Source: Carya illinoinensis (lineage: Eukaryota; Streptophyta; Magnoliopsida; Fagales; Juglandaceae). From it: a stretch of DNA of 64,000 nt. A model generated the notes under the pieces. It was not told the DNA's origin, searched no databases, and was given only the letters and a program-made list of their open reading frames with translations. Positions 37,812 to 48,744 of this stretch are shown one piece after another. The translations under genes and the position numbers were made by a program. Every line of letters begins with the position of its first letter. Position 1 is the first letter of the stretch. The DNA is taken from positions 4,030,001-4,094,000 of the forward strand of contig NC_056758.1 in NCBI RefSeq assembly GCF_018687715.1, read 5' to 3'.

Positions 37812-38384
37812 GCATTGGTTTATAATCTATATGCAAATGCAAAATCACATGTTTTGGAGTTTGTTTTTGTCATTCTAGAAAAACTCTCATATTTGATTAT
37901 ACATCTTTGAGTCAAAATAATATAAAATATTTTATTATTATTAATTTTTTTCCTAAAATTAATTTTTTTATATATATTTTACAATTAGCACCCAATACAT
38001 ACATTTGACATTAATAATACAAACATAATAATAAAAATATATAATTTTTAATATATTATATTAAAAATATAATAAAATGATAAAAAAAATATAATATATT
38101 ATAATAATGAGATGAAGATGAAGGTGAAGGTTCTGTTGTGCTGTTGAGGAAGGGAGAAGAGGAAAGTGTTGAGAGAGAGAGAGAGAGAGAGATTGGGAGG
38201 AGATAGAACAAATTAATAAAATAATATTTGATGAGTGAATAATGCATCTCCAAATATGTTAAAATACTGTTCACAACTATGTAAAATTTTATATATGCAT
38301 AATTCAATACAATCAAATTAAAGGTCTAATTATGCAAATATGTGTTTACATTTGCATATGAAGACTACACCAATATCAATGCTC
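37812..38384. mobile_element. Harbinger-type MITE adjoining the larger element
   Basis: The left end GCATTGGTTTATAATCTATATGC and the reverse complement of the right end, GAGCATTGATATTGGTGTAG, then TTCATATGCAAATG, are similar. They share the GCAAATG-AAA sub-terminal block with the larger element. It is flanked by TTA (37809-37811, shared with the big element's right end) and TAA (38385-38387). It contains a (GA)n tract at about 38173-38192 and no coding sequence. Confidence 0.62.
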
Positions 38385-39368
38385 TAATATTCATAATTTC
38401 GATCTGTTTAATTACATGAGTAGTACCAATAAAAAATTTAATGTGCTCACGTGTGTATGTGTATATATAAATATATATATATATATATATTCTGTTGTAT
38501 CCAAATACAAGCTATGAATTTGTTCTTAGAAGCTTAGCCTTGCACCACCAAGTCTAGGGTTGTATTTACTTATTGAAGCAAACTCAACTCATCAAGTACT
38601 CATTTCAAATTAATCATTTGTTGGACCCATTACTCTTTTAACTTATCATAAAAAGGTTAAACTCATAATCTCAACCTACGTACATTTCAATCTAAAAAGT
38701 TAAACTCATCTCAATTTAAAAAAGTTAAACATATTTCAATAGGATCCACAAAATACTATTATCCATAACTCAACTTAATTTATCTCAACATCCAGACATA
38801 ACTGCTGTACTTTTTGTTGATCTTGCTTGAAACTAATTACAACTTGCATGCAGTGCGACCTCATTAATTCATTAGTTTTCTTTCATGAACTAGGTCGTAC
38901 TAGGAATTGGAGCCCCATTATATCATTCAACTGGAAGTAATACTTGTAGTCGAATTACTTCCACACAGCGTCAACTTTAATATTCATTCAATAATACGAG
39001 AAAATATGAGTATTTGTGATTGATTATTTACAATAAGAGTGACTACTTGTGATAAAAGCATACTCATTTTAACAAAAAAATTATAATTGTTATTTTTGTA
39101 AAAAATAGCTAGCGATCGACTTTTTGTTTCAATTTCAAACTCATAAAGGTTTCGAGTATAATCATGATCAGTCCTTAACTGGCCGGGTTGGTAAAGTTTT
39201 TCCTTATATATACAAGAAGCATATATGCACGCATGCAGTACTACGACTACTACTGGCAAGCTAAGGTTGGGGAGCTCCGTGCATGGGGCCACCGGCCTGG
39301 CTTTCTAATCCTCTGTACACATAATAACCATGTATTTATAGGTTTTCAATATGATTTATATATATATA
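38385..39368. other. Intergenic DNA
   Basis: AT-rich, no recognised gene. It holds a (TA)n tract at about 38474-38491, and the left side of the AT target into which the Helitron candidate is inserted. Confidence 0.5.
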
Positions 39369-42300
39369 TCTATATTTATAGTGATAATATAAGCGGCAAT
39401 CCGCAAGCCACAGTGTTAGAAATAGTAAATATTTTATTTTCCATTTTACCCTTAGTTTTATTTGGCAATTACAGTAGTTTGCATTTTATTTTTGTTTTAC
39501 CAACAGATATTTCAGTCTTTCTGCCTTCCTGCTGACTGATATGCTTTTTCTTATTTTATTTCCAATTTTACTCCTTAATTTTATTGTTCAGCTCGTTGTC
39601 CTTGGTGTGGTTTTGCTTTATCGACTTGATGTTAATGTCTTTTTACGATTAATGCTTATCACTTTGTCTGAAAAATTGAATCGAACTGAAATATAAATGT
39701 TGATATTTCTTTCATTCCGTGTGTTGTGCTCTGCTCTCTACTCACTTCTTCTCACTACTCTCTGTATTCTAACTTTAAAAAAAAAAAAAAAAAAAAAAAA
39801 ATCTGAACGAAGTTACTCGATACTCAGCAGTTGTAGGTACGTTCTTATTGTTTTTCTCAGTATTGTAGGAATTAATTGTATTGTATGAATGAATTTGTTT
39901 CGGTATCTAAGTAGATGATATGCATATAGATCACAACAACAAAAAAAATGGAAAGAAGATAAAAACTATATTTGCGTATTCACATATGTTTTTACAGGAG
40001 AGTAAACCCAACAAAAAAATCAAACTCATCATACAAATTCCATCTTCTGATTTGTTCATATGTGTTGAGAACACCAAAAAAAAATGCAGTTAGAGTGAAA
40101 AAAGAAAACCCAATTGTTCCAAAATTTTTGAAAAAAATAACTATCAGATTGAAAAAAATTGCTTTGTAGATGTGAAAAATAGAAACCTAATATACATCAA
40201 TTGCAAAAGAAAAAAGAAAAATACACCCAAAAAATGCACGCAAATGAAATACACCAAAAAAAATACACACGAAATACACCCAACCACAATACCTCCCTAC
40301 CACATGGCTTGGCGGTCCCAGTGTCACTACCCAACAAAAGAAACAGATCCCAGAGGCAAACAGAGACCTAACAAACAACAGATCCAACCCAAAAACTCAA
40401 AAATATCCATAAAAAAAAAATCCAAACAGAGTGTCTTAATACACACGAGATGGTGAAACAAACCTGAAACTGCTCTCGGCATTAAGATCCCATTGACAGA
40501 AAAGAAAGGGGATGAACCAAAAAAAAATTCAAAAAACACCCCAGCAAGAAAGAAAACCAGATTTAACATGCAACCGAGAAACCAAAAAAAAAAAAACTCC
40601 TTCAAAAATAAAATTTTAGAAATTTATCCTTTTCTTCAAAGGCAATGACAGAGAGGCTGTGAGGGAAGAGTGGTTGTCACCGGCCAGGCACGATGAACGC
40701 GGCGATGGTCTGCGGTAAAAAAGAAAAAACAAACAAAAAAGATGTAAGAGGAGAAGAAGGGGGGCAGGGAAGAAGAAACAGAGAGAGGGAATAGAAGGGG
40801 GGCGGGAAAGTAGACCCTCAGAGGGGGCAGAAAACAGCAGGGGGCCAGAGGAGAGAGAGCGAGAGAAATGGAGACACAAATAAGGGGGCGGGGAACAAGA
40901 CCCTCAAAAAGAGGAGGCGTTTATGGTACTTTTAACTAAAAGAAAGAAAATTTTTAGAAAAAAAAATACTGCGTGCAGGTCATGAGTAGAACCCAGACTG
41001 TCGATCACTATTTTACACTATTTTATGACTGTCGATCACTATCACTTTTTACACTATTTTATGACTGTCGATCACTATACTTTTTTACTGAAAATACGGC
41101 TATTTTTTTTAATAGATTGAAATGATGGAAAGTAGATTAGAGTCTACGGGTGGGTGTAATGAGAGATGCTTTTGCTACACATCATCTAGGGTCAAATATG
41201 ATTTATTTATTTATTTTAAATATTTTTACTTATTATCTTATTCATTAGTTAAATTAATTTAATAAAAATAAAATAAAATAAAAAATAATATTAAAATTTA
41301 TATTTGATATGACGTAAAATGATGCATAAAATCTCTTTTTTATTATATTAATTGAATGTTGTTATTTATCATTTTTACTTTATATTTTTAAAAAAAATTA
41401 AAAAATACTTGGAATAAATGAAAAAATAACAATAAAAATATTAATTTAAATGAAGAAAAAATATATGAAAACATAGCAATAAAAATAGGGATTAGATTTG
41501 CTCGTATCCAAAAAAATAACAATAAAAAAAAGTTATATGCTTTAGTTTTTTAAAAATTAAGATTCTTCTTTCAGCTAATAAGGTTTTCTTTTTGGAGCTT
41601 TAATTTCTTAACATGCATTTTAAAGTCTGCATATCTTTCTCTAATTTTTTATTGCAATATAAATTTAAAGCTTTCGCTAGGATGTTGATCTCAATGAGAG
41701 ATCTGCACATAAAACTAAAAAATATAGTGATGCGTTTTTTATTGTTTTTCTTTTTTATGTATATTATTCATGGAAGTCATGTGTTCAAATTTTCTATTTG
41801 CTCTGTTGTTCATCTCCTAATTGTTTGCATAGAGGATAATTATTTTAGGCATTATTTTGTACACCTTAGTGAAAGTGTTGTAATTTTAGTAATATTTTGT
41901 TAAATTAGTTTTTGTAAAATTACCTTTGTGTAAATATTTTTGTGATTTTTGTTCTATAATTATTTTGTTGCCTATGAACTGTTTTTGTGATTATAACACT
42001 GAGAACATTCCTCCGTTACAAGAAAATAAATATTCATATGAAAACCATTTTGTTATCATTGTACTCTTTGACGGTAAGAAAGTTACTTTTATAATCATAA
42101 GAGTTAAATTATAAAGTAAATATATAAATCATTTAAAATATTCTTTTGTTTTAAGAATAAAAAGTAAAGATCAATTTGAACTGTTTTAATATATGTGAAT
42201 ATCAATTTGAACTATTTTAATTTTAAATGTCTTATAATGAATGAATGTTCTCGGTGTCTTTTTTATTCAATTATATTGAGTTCAGATTAAAAAACTAAGC

Positions 42301-43306
42301 GTCTATCACTTGTGTTTTTTAAAAAAGTGTTTTTTATTACTTGCAAAAATATTGTTTTTTATTATTAGAAATTTGATATAGTTTTTAAATAGAAATTTGA
42401 TATATTTTTTAAAATACTTACAACAATTTAAGATAATTTAACAAAAATGACATTTAAAAAATGTTGTTAACGCTATTTGTAACCCAGCGCAACTCCTTGT
42501 ATTACATTTTCACTTTTCTTAGCAATTTTAAACGATAGTTTTGTCATTTTTATTGCATCGTTAAATTTTAGTTTTATTATTTGAAAATTATCAAAAAATA
42601 TTAATCTCCTAAATCTTGTAAAGAAAATTTTATGTTTTACATAACACAAATTTCGGATTTAATACAAACATAACAATGGTGTTAAACAATTTTTCATATT
42701 GTATGTGAAAGTTTAAGGTTTTTTCAGCGGACTGCAAGTTAGAATGTTATGTTACGTTGTGATCATCCAATGCGAAAATTTCTTTTTATATACACTAATT
42801 GACAAAAAAATGAAAGTTGTATATGTAATTAACTGTTAATAATTGAAGCAAAATTAATTTGTCCCCAAAATTAACACCTAAAAAGTTTTTATATTTTTCT
42901 CGATGGGTGCTCTCGATTAATTTAGGAATTTTTTTTAAATCGTTAACAAAAAAATAAATTATTTATACATTTATTAATCATCTAATTTCACTAAATATTT
43001 AACACACAGTAACATTTACCATTCATAGAAAAAATGGCATCAGAAGCTTCAGAAAAATCATGGATGATTCAACTTGCTGCAGATCTAAAAATATTCAACC
43101 AATAAAAGCACAAAAACTTTAATATTATTTCTATCAGTCCTGTCCAATATGGCCCTGAACTAGAATGACACCAAAAGAAAAAAAAAATAGAAGTTATTTT
43201 GTTGTTTATATTTATGTAATATTTTTCTGTCAAATTTTTTAAATTTAACTAAACAAGTAAACAATCCAACGAAGCAAACGTGCATCGCACGTTGCACCTT
43301 GACTAG
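39369..43306 (+). mobile_element. Helitron candidate, nonautonomous, 3.9 kb
   Basis: The 5' end reads TCTATATTTATAG, followed shortly by AAGCGGCAATCCGC, which fits plant Helitron 5' ends. The 3' end has a hairpin ACGTGC-ATC-GCACGT (about 43279-43293), ten bases of spacer, then CTAG at 43303-43306. The host bases are A at 39368 and T at 43307, the AT target without duplication expected of Helitrons, inside a TA-rich tract. The interior is AT-rich, with a 24-base A run (39777-39800) and an A-rich/GA-rich stretch (40170-40920) that might be captured transcript sequence. I found no Rep/helicase ORF. Confidence 0.68.
40997..41080. repeat. Short tandem repeat inside Helitron candidate
   Basis: About 2.5 copies of a unit beginning GACTGTCGATCACTAT and containing TTTTACACTATTTTAT, with slightly unequal spacing. 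Confidence 0.85.
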
Positions 43307-44758
43307 TATATATATATATATATATATATCTGATGATCACTTCCTGATCTTCTTTAGTACTGGTCCTGTTTTTTTAGCTAGTACATATTAATATAGCATT
43401 CCTTTGTGGTTTTTGATCATTATCCATATGTATATATATACATATATATCTTCTTTATTTATTTATTTATTTGTGTTAATTAGTACTTCTCAAATTTATA
43501 TTTATAGCCTTATATTTTTAAGTTAATTATTATTTTTAGTTGTTCGATCTTAAACTGATCTCGTAACTATGTATTTTTTTCTCTAAGCTCAATTAATTAG
43601 ATCTATTTTATTATAATAAATGGCTATCTAACTATTAATAGCTAGTAACTTTTTTTATTTTTCATTAATTTTTCTTATTTTTCTGTTAAGTCATATTTTA
43701 CCAAAAGACCCTTAAGATTCTTGACTATTTGATGTGTAGCTCTTCTATAAAATTTAATAAAAGACTATTTTGCTATTATTACATATATGCCCCTTAATGT
43801 TTAAGACATGGCTGAATTGTTTCTGGACTAATGGTTTACGTGGGCTAGATTTCTTTAATGAGCTTAAGATTTGACAAAATTAATAAGTTATTTTATGTTG
43901 GAATCAGATTCACGTTAACTTTACTCCGTTATAGGCCTTCTCCTAAGCCTCAATATTTGTATTTGCATAAATATTAGTTTTATTTAAGTTATAATATTAT
44001 TAACTATTAGTAAGAAATTAAAAATTATTTGAATGGATTAGTCTATATTTTGATAAATGAGATCTTTATTGTATACTTTAATAGAATTTGATATAATTAT
44101 TTACTATGTTGTTAATTGAAAATAAAGATATATTATTTTCTTAAAATAATCATTTCATCCAATTAGATAAATATGCTTAATTTACAAGTAGTTGCTCATG
44201 TCCTAATATATATATATATATATATACACACACATTTACAGTAAGGTTTAATTTGTAATTAGATTCATATATATTTTAAAATTTTTCTTTTAAATTAAAT
44301 TATGTGTCATATAAGCAGTGCTTAATTAATTATCAGGTGCATTATATTATCCACGTCAGCTTGTAACTAGAATTTTTCATGATCCAAAAGTTAATTAATT
44401 AACAGATCACACGCATTCATGCTAAACGTAGTCAAGCACTAGTTAGTAGCGAATCAGTAAATATATAGTACGTGGAGAAAATTCATGAAATCCATATAAT
44501 TAACAAAAAAGAAAAGACTAATTGCAAATAATAATAATAATAAGTAGCAATATTGCACTTAATTTCAGACCTTTCCGGCCCTACAATATTTCTCTCAAGA
44601 AAACACAGAGATGTCAGCAAAAATATTAACCCCAAGAAAACACAGAGATGTAAGCAAAAATAACCAAGAAAACACACCAAACCCCAGATTTCAAACGAAA
44701 AAAAAAAAAATCCCAATAAATAAAACCACAAAATCTGTAGATCATATAAATTAAAGCC
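43307..44758. other. Intergenic DNA right of Helitron candidate
   Basis: It starts with the (TA)n target tract (43307-43329), then AT-rich DNA without recognised coding sequence. The end near 44758 should hold the 3' flank of exonuclease copy 2. Confidence 0.55.
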
Positions 44759-45373
44759 CTAGAGCAACTTCACAAGCTTCTCTGCAACCATATAGATAAC
44801 ATAGGCATCATGAATGGCATACTCGACCTCTTCCTTCGAAAAAACCGTACTAACACTCCAGCCGGAGAAATGTCCATTTTTCGGTTCCTTATAGCGCAGC
44901 CCAACTGCAGCTGCTAACTCAGCCAAAGTACCAAGCCATTCAAGGTTGGGGTTCTTAAGAACCCTAGCAGCCAAATGACCCAGTTTTACAGCTCTGTAAA
45001 AATGATTACGTTCAAATGGCCATTTCTCTAATTTACTGATCACTTCCTCCATTCCCACGAAATAAACATTCTTATTATCCAAAAAATTGTTGAGAAACTG
45101 AGGAACTGGATTCATGCAGCGCCAGTCAACAAGCAGGCAGCGAGATCGGATGCAAAGAATTAACAACGGTGACTCCAGCTTGCTATAACTGCCGACCTTG
45201 AGATCAAATGCAAGAAGAGGGGTAGCAGAAGACTTTTCAAGGGAAGAACTTAACTCAGCGATATATAAATCTAACACATCAGAATTGTCTACTACGCTCA
45301 CCTTTACTTTAACTCCTTTTACTTCTATTTCTTAGTTACCCATTTTGGATAGAAGTGAACTTGGAATATTCAT
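44759..45373 (-). pseudogene. WRN-type exonuclease-like copy 2, early stop
   Basis: The ancestral ATG at 45373 begins MNIPSSLLSKMGN and meets an in-frame TAA at 45334-45332. The frame is then open to the end: AELSSSLEKSSATPLLAFDL, LLILCIRSRCLLVDW, FVGMEEVISKLEKW, AVKLGHLAARVLKN, EVEYAIHDAYVIYMVAEKL. Intact copy 1 has a Tyr at the position of this stop. The next ATG lies well inside the fold, after the first strand, so a normal protein is unlikely. As in copy 1, motif I is D-x-K rather than D-x-E, and the FVG motif lacks its Asp. The change therefore predates the duplication. Confidence 0.82.
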
Positions 45374-47332
45374 GGTGGCCTGTTAATTTTCTGGCTTCCA
45401 ACGCCTGATCAGCTATATCATACGGTACTGCAGAAAGTCATGAAACAAACAATACTTGCATCGAGCCTTTTATAATAGTATATATGATCAGTTTGGTTGG
45501 CAGCCGCTGCATGTACTTCAATTCATTATTAGGGACATCGAGATCTGCGTACTCTTGATTCTAGGATTCGATGTTTAAATAAACAGCTGGCTAGCTGCAT
45601 CCACATATGCAGCATGCATGCATTCACGTATCCAAAAAACCCAAAACAAAAGGAGTGCATGAATTTGTACGTACGTAGAGAATTTGTCGCTATCAGAATT
45701 GAATGCCATCCAGATTCAACAGATCTTTTGTTCCCATTTAATATATAGAAACCATTGGAATCTGCATGCTCCCTACTTAATTATATATATCATTCGTTCA
45801 TGAACTGGCAGTAATTGGCATGGTATATCCTTAAGGGATCGCCAATAATAACAGAGTTCTAGAACTTATAAGTCAAAGATTACCCATTAGAAAACAGTAC
45901 CAGACCGGCCCCGAAGGGCCGAATTCCAAACGGCGTGAAAAACATAGAAAATTAAAAGCCCCTTAAATAAATTAAAAGCCACAGAAATTTGTATAGACAT
46001 CCACAAATAAAATCCTACAGTAACTTCGATCAAGAGATTGTTTTTGCTATCAGGTAAGTAGCATAATGATGGGATCAGGATCCCTAGCTAAACCTAATCC
46101 TAAATACAAGGAGTAGTACCGATGAATGATAATTAGGAGTAATTATCGATTAGGTAGTATTTATGATAAATAAAGCAAGATCGCGATAGTCTAGGCACAA
46201 TTATATGCTAAGTGATAGGATTACTACAGCAGGTTTCCTGTCAAAGGGTAGAGAATCATCTTTAATCTTTTGTACGGACGTACGTTAGTTCGATCCTACC
46301 CCAAAGTGGAACAAAGTCTGCAATAAACTTTTTCAGCTAATTCTTTATTTTCCTTGAGCTTATCATTGTTTGCATAGACTAGGGCCCATCACATAAGCAA
46401 CAGCTAGCATCATCACCATGATAATTAAGGCATGTATCCAACATCTGTTCCTTTGTAAAAGCCCTAGCTAGCAAACCAGGTGGAGTGTGCCTCGGATTAT
46501 TAGACATATTAATTTGGTTAAACCTTCATTCTCCCCATTATCAAAACATCATGCTGATCAGCAACTGGTCAGAAACTGCATGACCACTACTACACTCGCC
46601 TTTCAGTACTTTTAACTGATCTCTGCATGCTATATGCAGGTACTGACCGCCCGCCATTTTGGAATCAAATATAATAGTTAAATTGAAGTGAAATGGGAAT
46701 TATCATATATTTTTTTGATAGGTAAATGGGAATTATCATATATGATGAAAGACGATGCAAGAAGCTAACATGCACGTCTATAATTGCATGAGTCTGCATG
46801 CATTGAGCCTTATATATATCGATTGATACGTACCTAGCTAGCTAGCTATATATATATGGCTGCATGTTATATGGATCGACGACGTATAGCATTGGATGTT
46901 TAAACAGGTGCGTATGCGCACATAAATTCACGTACTAAAAACAAGAAAACAGAAACAAATTAAAAGATTACATGATTAATTAATTTGTAAATTAGAATGT
47001 GTCGCTTCAAAATTGGCCTGATGGGTAAGCTCGCACAATTGAATAATGCCATATATCGGCCAGATTCAACAAATTAAATATCTTCGATCTGTTCCAAGTT
47101 GTTAATTAATATATTAATGAAACCGTTAGAATGCTCACTTAGGCCTTTGGCAGTGAAAGAAACTCATTCATATTTGTTAAAATTATGTATATGATCCCCA
47201 CTATATGTATATGATCCCTACATTCATATTTGTCGAGAAAAAAACTCAATTGTTATGACTTTGCACAATTCTGAGTAATATTAATGTAACCCAGAAAACA
47301 CACCAATCCCCAAATTTCAAACGAAAAATACT
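45374..47332. other. Intergenic DNA between exonuclease copies 2 and 3
   Basis: AT-rich, with ATGCATG/CTAGCTAG palindromes. The one recognised feature is the tail-only retroposon insertion at 46711-46723. No gene is seen. Confidence 0.55.
46691..46743 (-). mobile_element. Tail-only retroposon insertion with 20-bp target duplication
   Basis: A perfect 20-bp direct repeat starting AAATGGGAATTATC (46691-46710 and 46724-46743) brackets 13 bp. On the minus strand these read ACCTATCAAAAAA, matching the 3' tip of the LINE tails in this window (TTACTTATCAAAAAA at 6621-6636). No other element sequence is present. Confidence 0.8.
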
Positions 47333-47806
47333 TTAAAAAAGAAATCTAGCCCAGTACTGACTTATAAGACGACATGCAATTCTGTAGAGACCGTGCATCC
47401 ATAAACTATTAGAGTCCCACCCCAACTTCAAGAGATTGCCTGCAATCCGATAAGTAGCATAAGCATCGTGAATGAAAAACTCGACCTGTTCCTTGGAAAG
47501 AACCCTAGCACCCAAGTCGGAGAAAGTTACATTTCTTTGTTCCTCGTAGCACAGCCCAACTTCACTTCCTAACTCAGGCAAACCGCACCTTTCCATGCCA
47601 GGTTTCTTGAGAACCATAGCAGCTAAATGACCCCAGTTCTAAAGCATCGATCTTCAAACCAAGCATATATGGCATTTCTTGTAATTTTTTGAAGTTACCT
47701 TCCATTCCCACGAAACAGTACACATTCTTATCATTGAAAAATTTCTTCAGGATAGAGTACTGAGTAGTTGAATATTTTAGGTTTCTCAACCGGACTATCA
47801 GGTAGC
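47333..47806 (-). pseudogene. WRN-type exonuclease-like copy 3, 3' half
   Basis: From the Copia junction at 47806 the minus strand gives YLIVRL, FFNDKNVYCFVGMEGNFKKL and LKIDALELG. A frameshift in the G-run at 47634-47631 follows, then in another frame AAMVLKKPGMERCGLPELGS, SKEQVEFFIHDAYATYRIAG and NLLKLG. The normal terminal stop after the last helix is lost, so that frame runs on. It aligns with copies 1 and 2 from mid-domain onward. The front half lies beyond the Copia element at 53105-53395. Confidence 0.85.
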
Positions 47807-48064
47807 TGTCGACGTACAGCAGTCCTCTCGTTATTTGTAATATTTTAGATTGTAGGCTACACATGACACTACTAAATATCAGGCGTAATTTAGGGCCTCA
47901 CATGTTAGGTGGTACTACACACAGTACTGTCAAGTATCAGACGTAATTGAAGGAATCACATATTAGGTAGTATTCCCGTTCAAAATAGACAGTACATAGC
48001 CATGTAAATTTATTCTATAAAATGGGAGGAAATCCTCTAAAAGGATCATTGAATCCATCTGACA
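47807..48064 (+). repeat. 5' LTR of older Copia
   Basis: 258 bp, TGTCGACGTACAG to CCATCTGACA. It lacks a 16-bp segment found in the 3' LTR (after GTAATATT). Confidence 0.92.
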
Positions 48065-48139
48065 TGGTATCAGAGCCTAAGGTTGTCTCGCTCGAATTTT
48101 TAGGTTTCTCTTATGTTTCATCTGACATGGTATCAGAGC
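48065..48139 (+). promoter_or_regulatory. Duplicated primer binding site of older Copia
   Basis: TGGTATCAGAGC occurs at 48065-48076 and again at 48128-48139. Both lie within a 63-bp tandem duplication that also repeats CTGACA before the site and CTAAGGTTGTCTC after it. Confidence 0.88.
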
Positions 48140-48744
48140 CTAAGGTTGTCTCTTGTGTTTCATCTATTTCTCTTATGATTTGGTGTCCTCGGTACCTTTG
48201 GTCTTGTGTCTCGGCTGGGTCTGTGCTGTTTCTTTATTTTCTTGGTTCTGTGCTTAATTTCGGCGTCTCTTGAGCTTGGTTCTCTGTTTTTTGGCAACTC
48301 TGTTTCTCTATTTTTCGGCAACTCTGCTAGCCGATTATTTCTTTTTGTTTGGCCAAATCTGTTTCTTGCTTTCGGCAATATTATTTTTGGTTTGGATTTA
48401 TTTTTTTCAATCTATTTTCGTTTCTCCAATAAAAAAAATATATATATATATATATTTTTCCAAGGGACATTTGTGATATTTTTTGGTTCCATTTATGTTG
48501 GCCATTTGCTCATTTCTTTTGCCGTGGAATACAGCTCGAGTACAGGCTGTTAAGCATAGTCAAATGCATTGACTATAATTCTTTTTTTTTTTCTGTCGTG
48601 GGTCATTTACTCCTTGTCTTCGTTTTTTTTTTTTTTTCCTTGTCTTGGATTCCATTTAATTAGTCTTCCACATGGGCATTTCAGTTAATTTTCTTCTCGC
48701 CCTTTGTGATATTTTTTGGCCTTTGTGTGTATCATTTAATTAGC

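Noticed and set aside
40616..40879. Minus-strand 87-residue open frame (Ser/Leu/Phe/Pro-rich)
   Set aside because: Low-complexity translation of a GA-rich stretch inside the Helitron candidate; no domain pattern.
41613..42114. Hydrophobic plus-strand open frames resembling membrane proteins
   Set aside because: AT-rich DNA translates to Phe/Ile/Leu runs by composition. No splice or family support.
44483..44731. 82-residue minus-strand open frame downstream of exonuclease copy 2
   Set aside because: Phe/Leu-rich translation of low-complexity AT DNA, no homology recognised.
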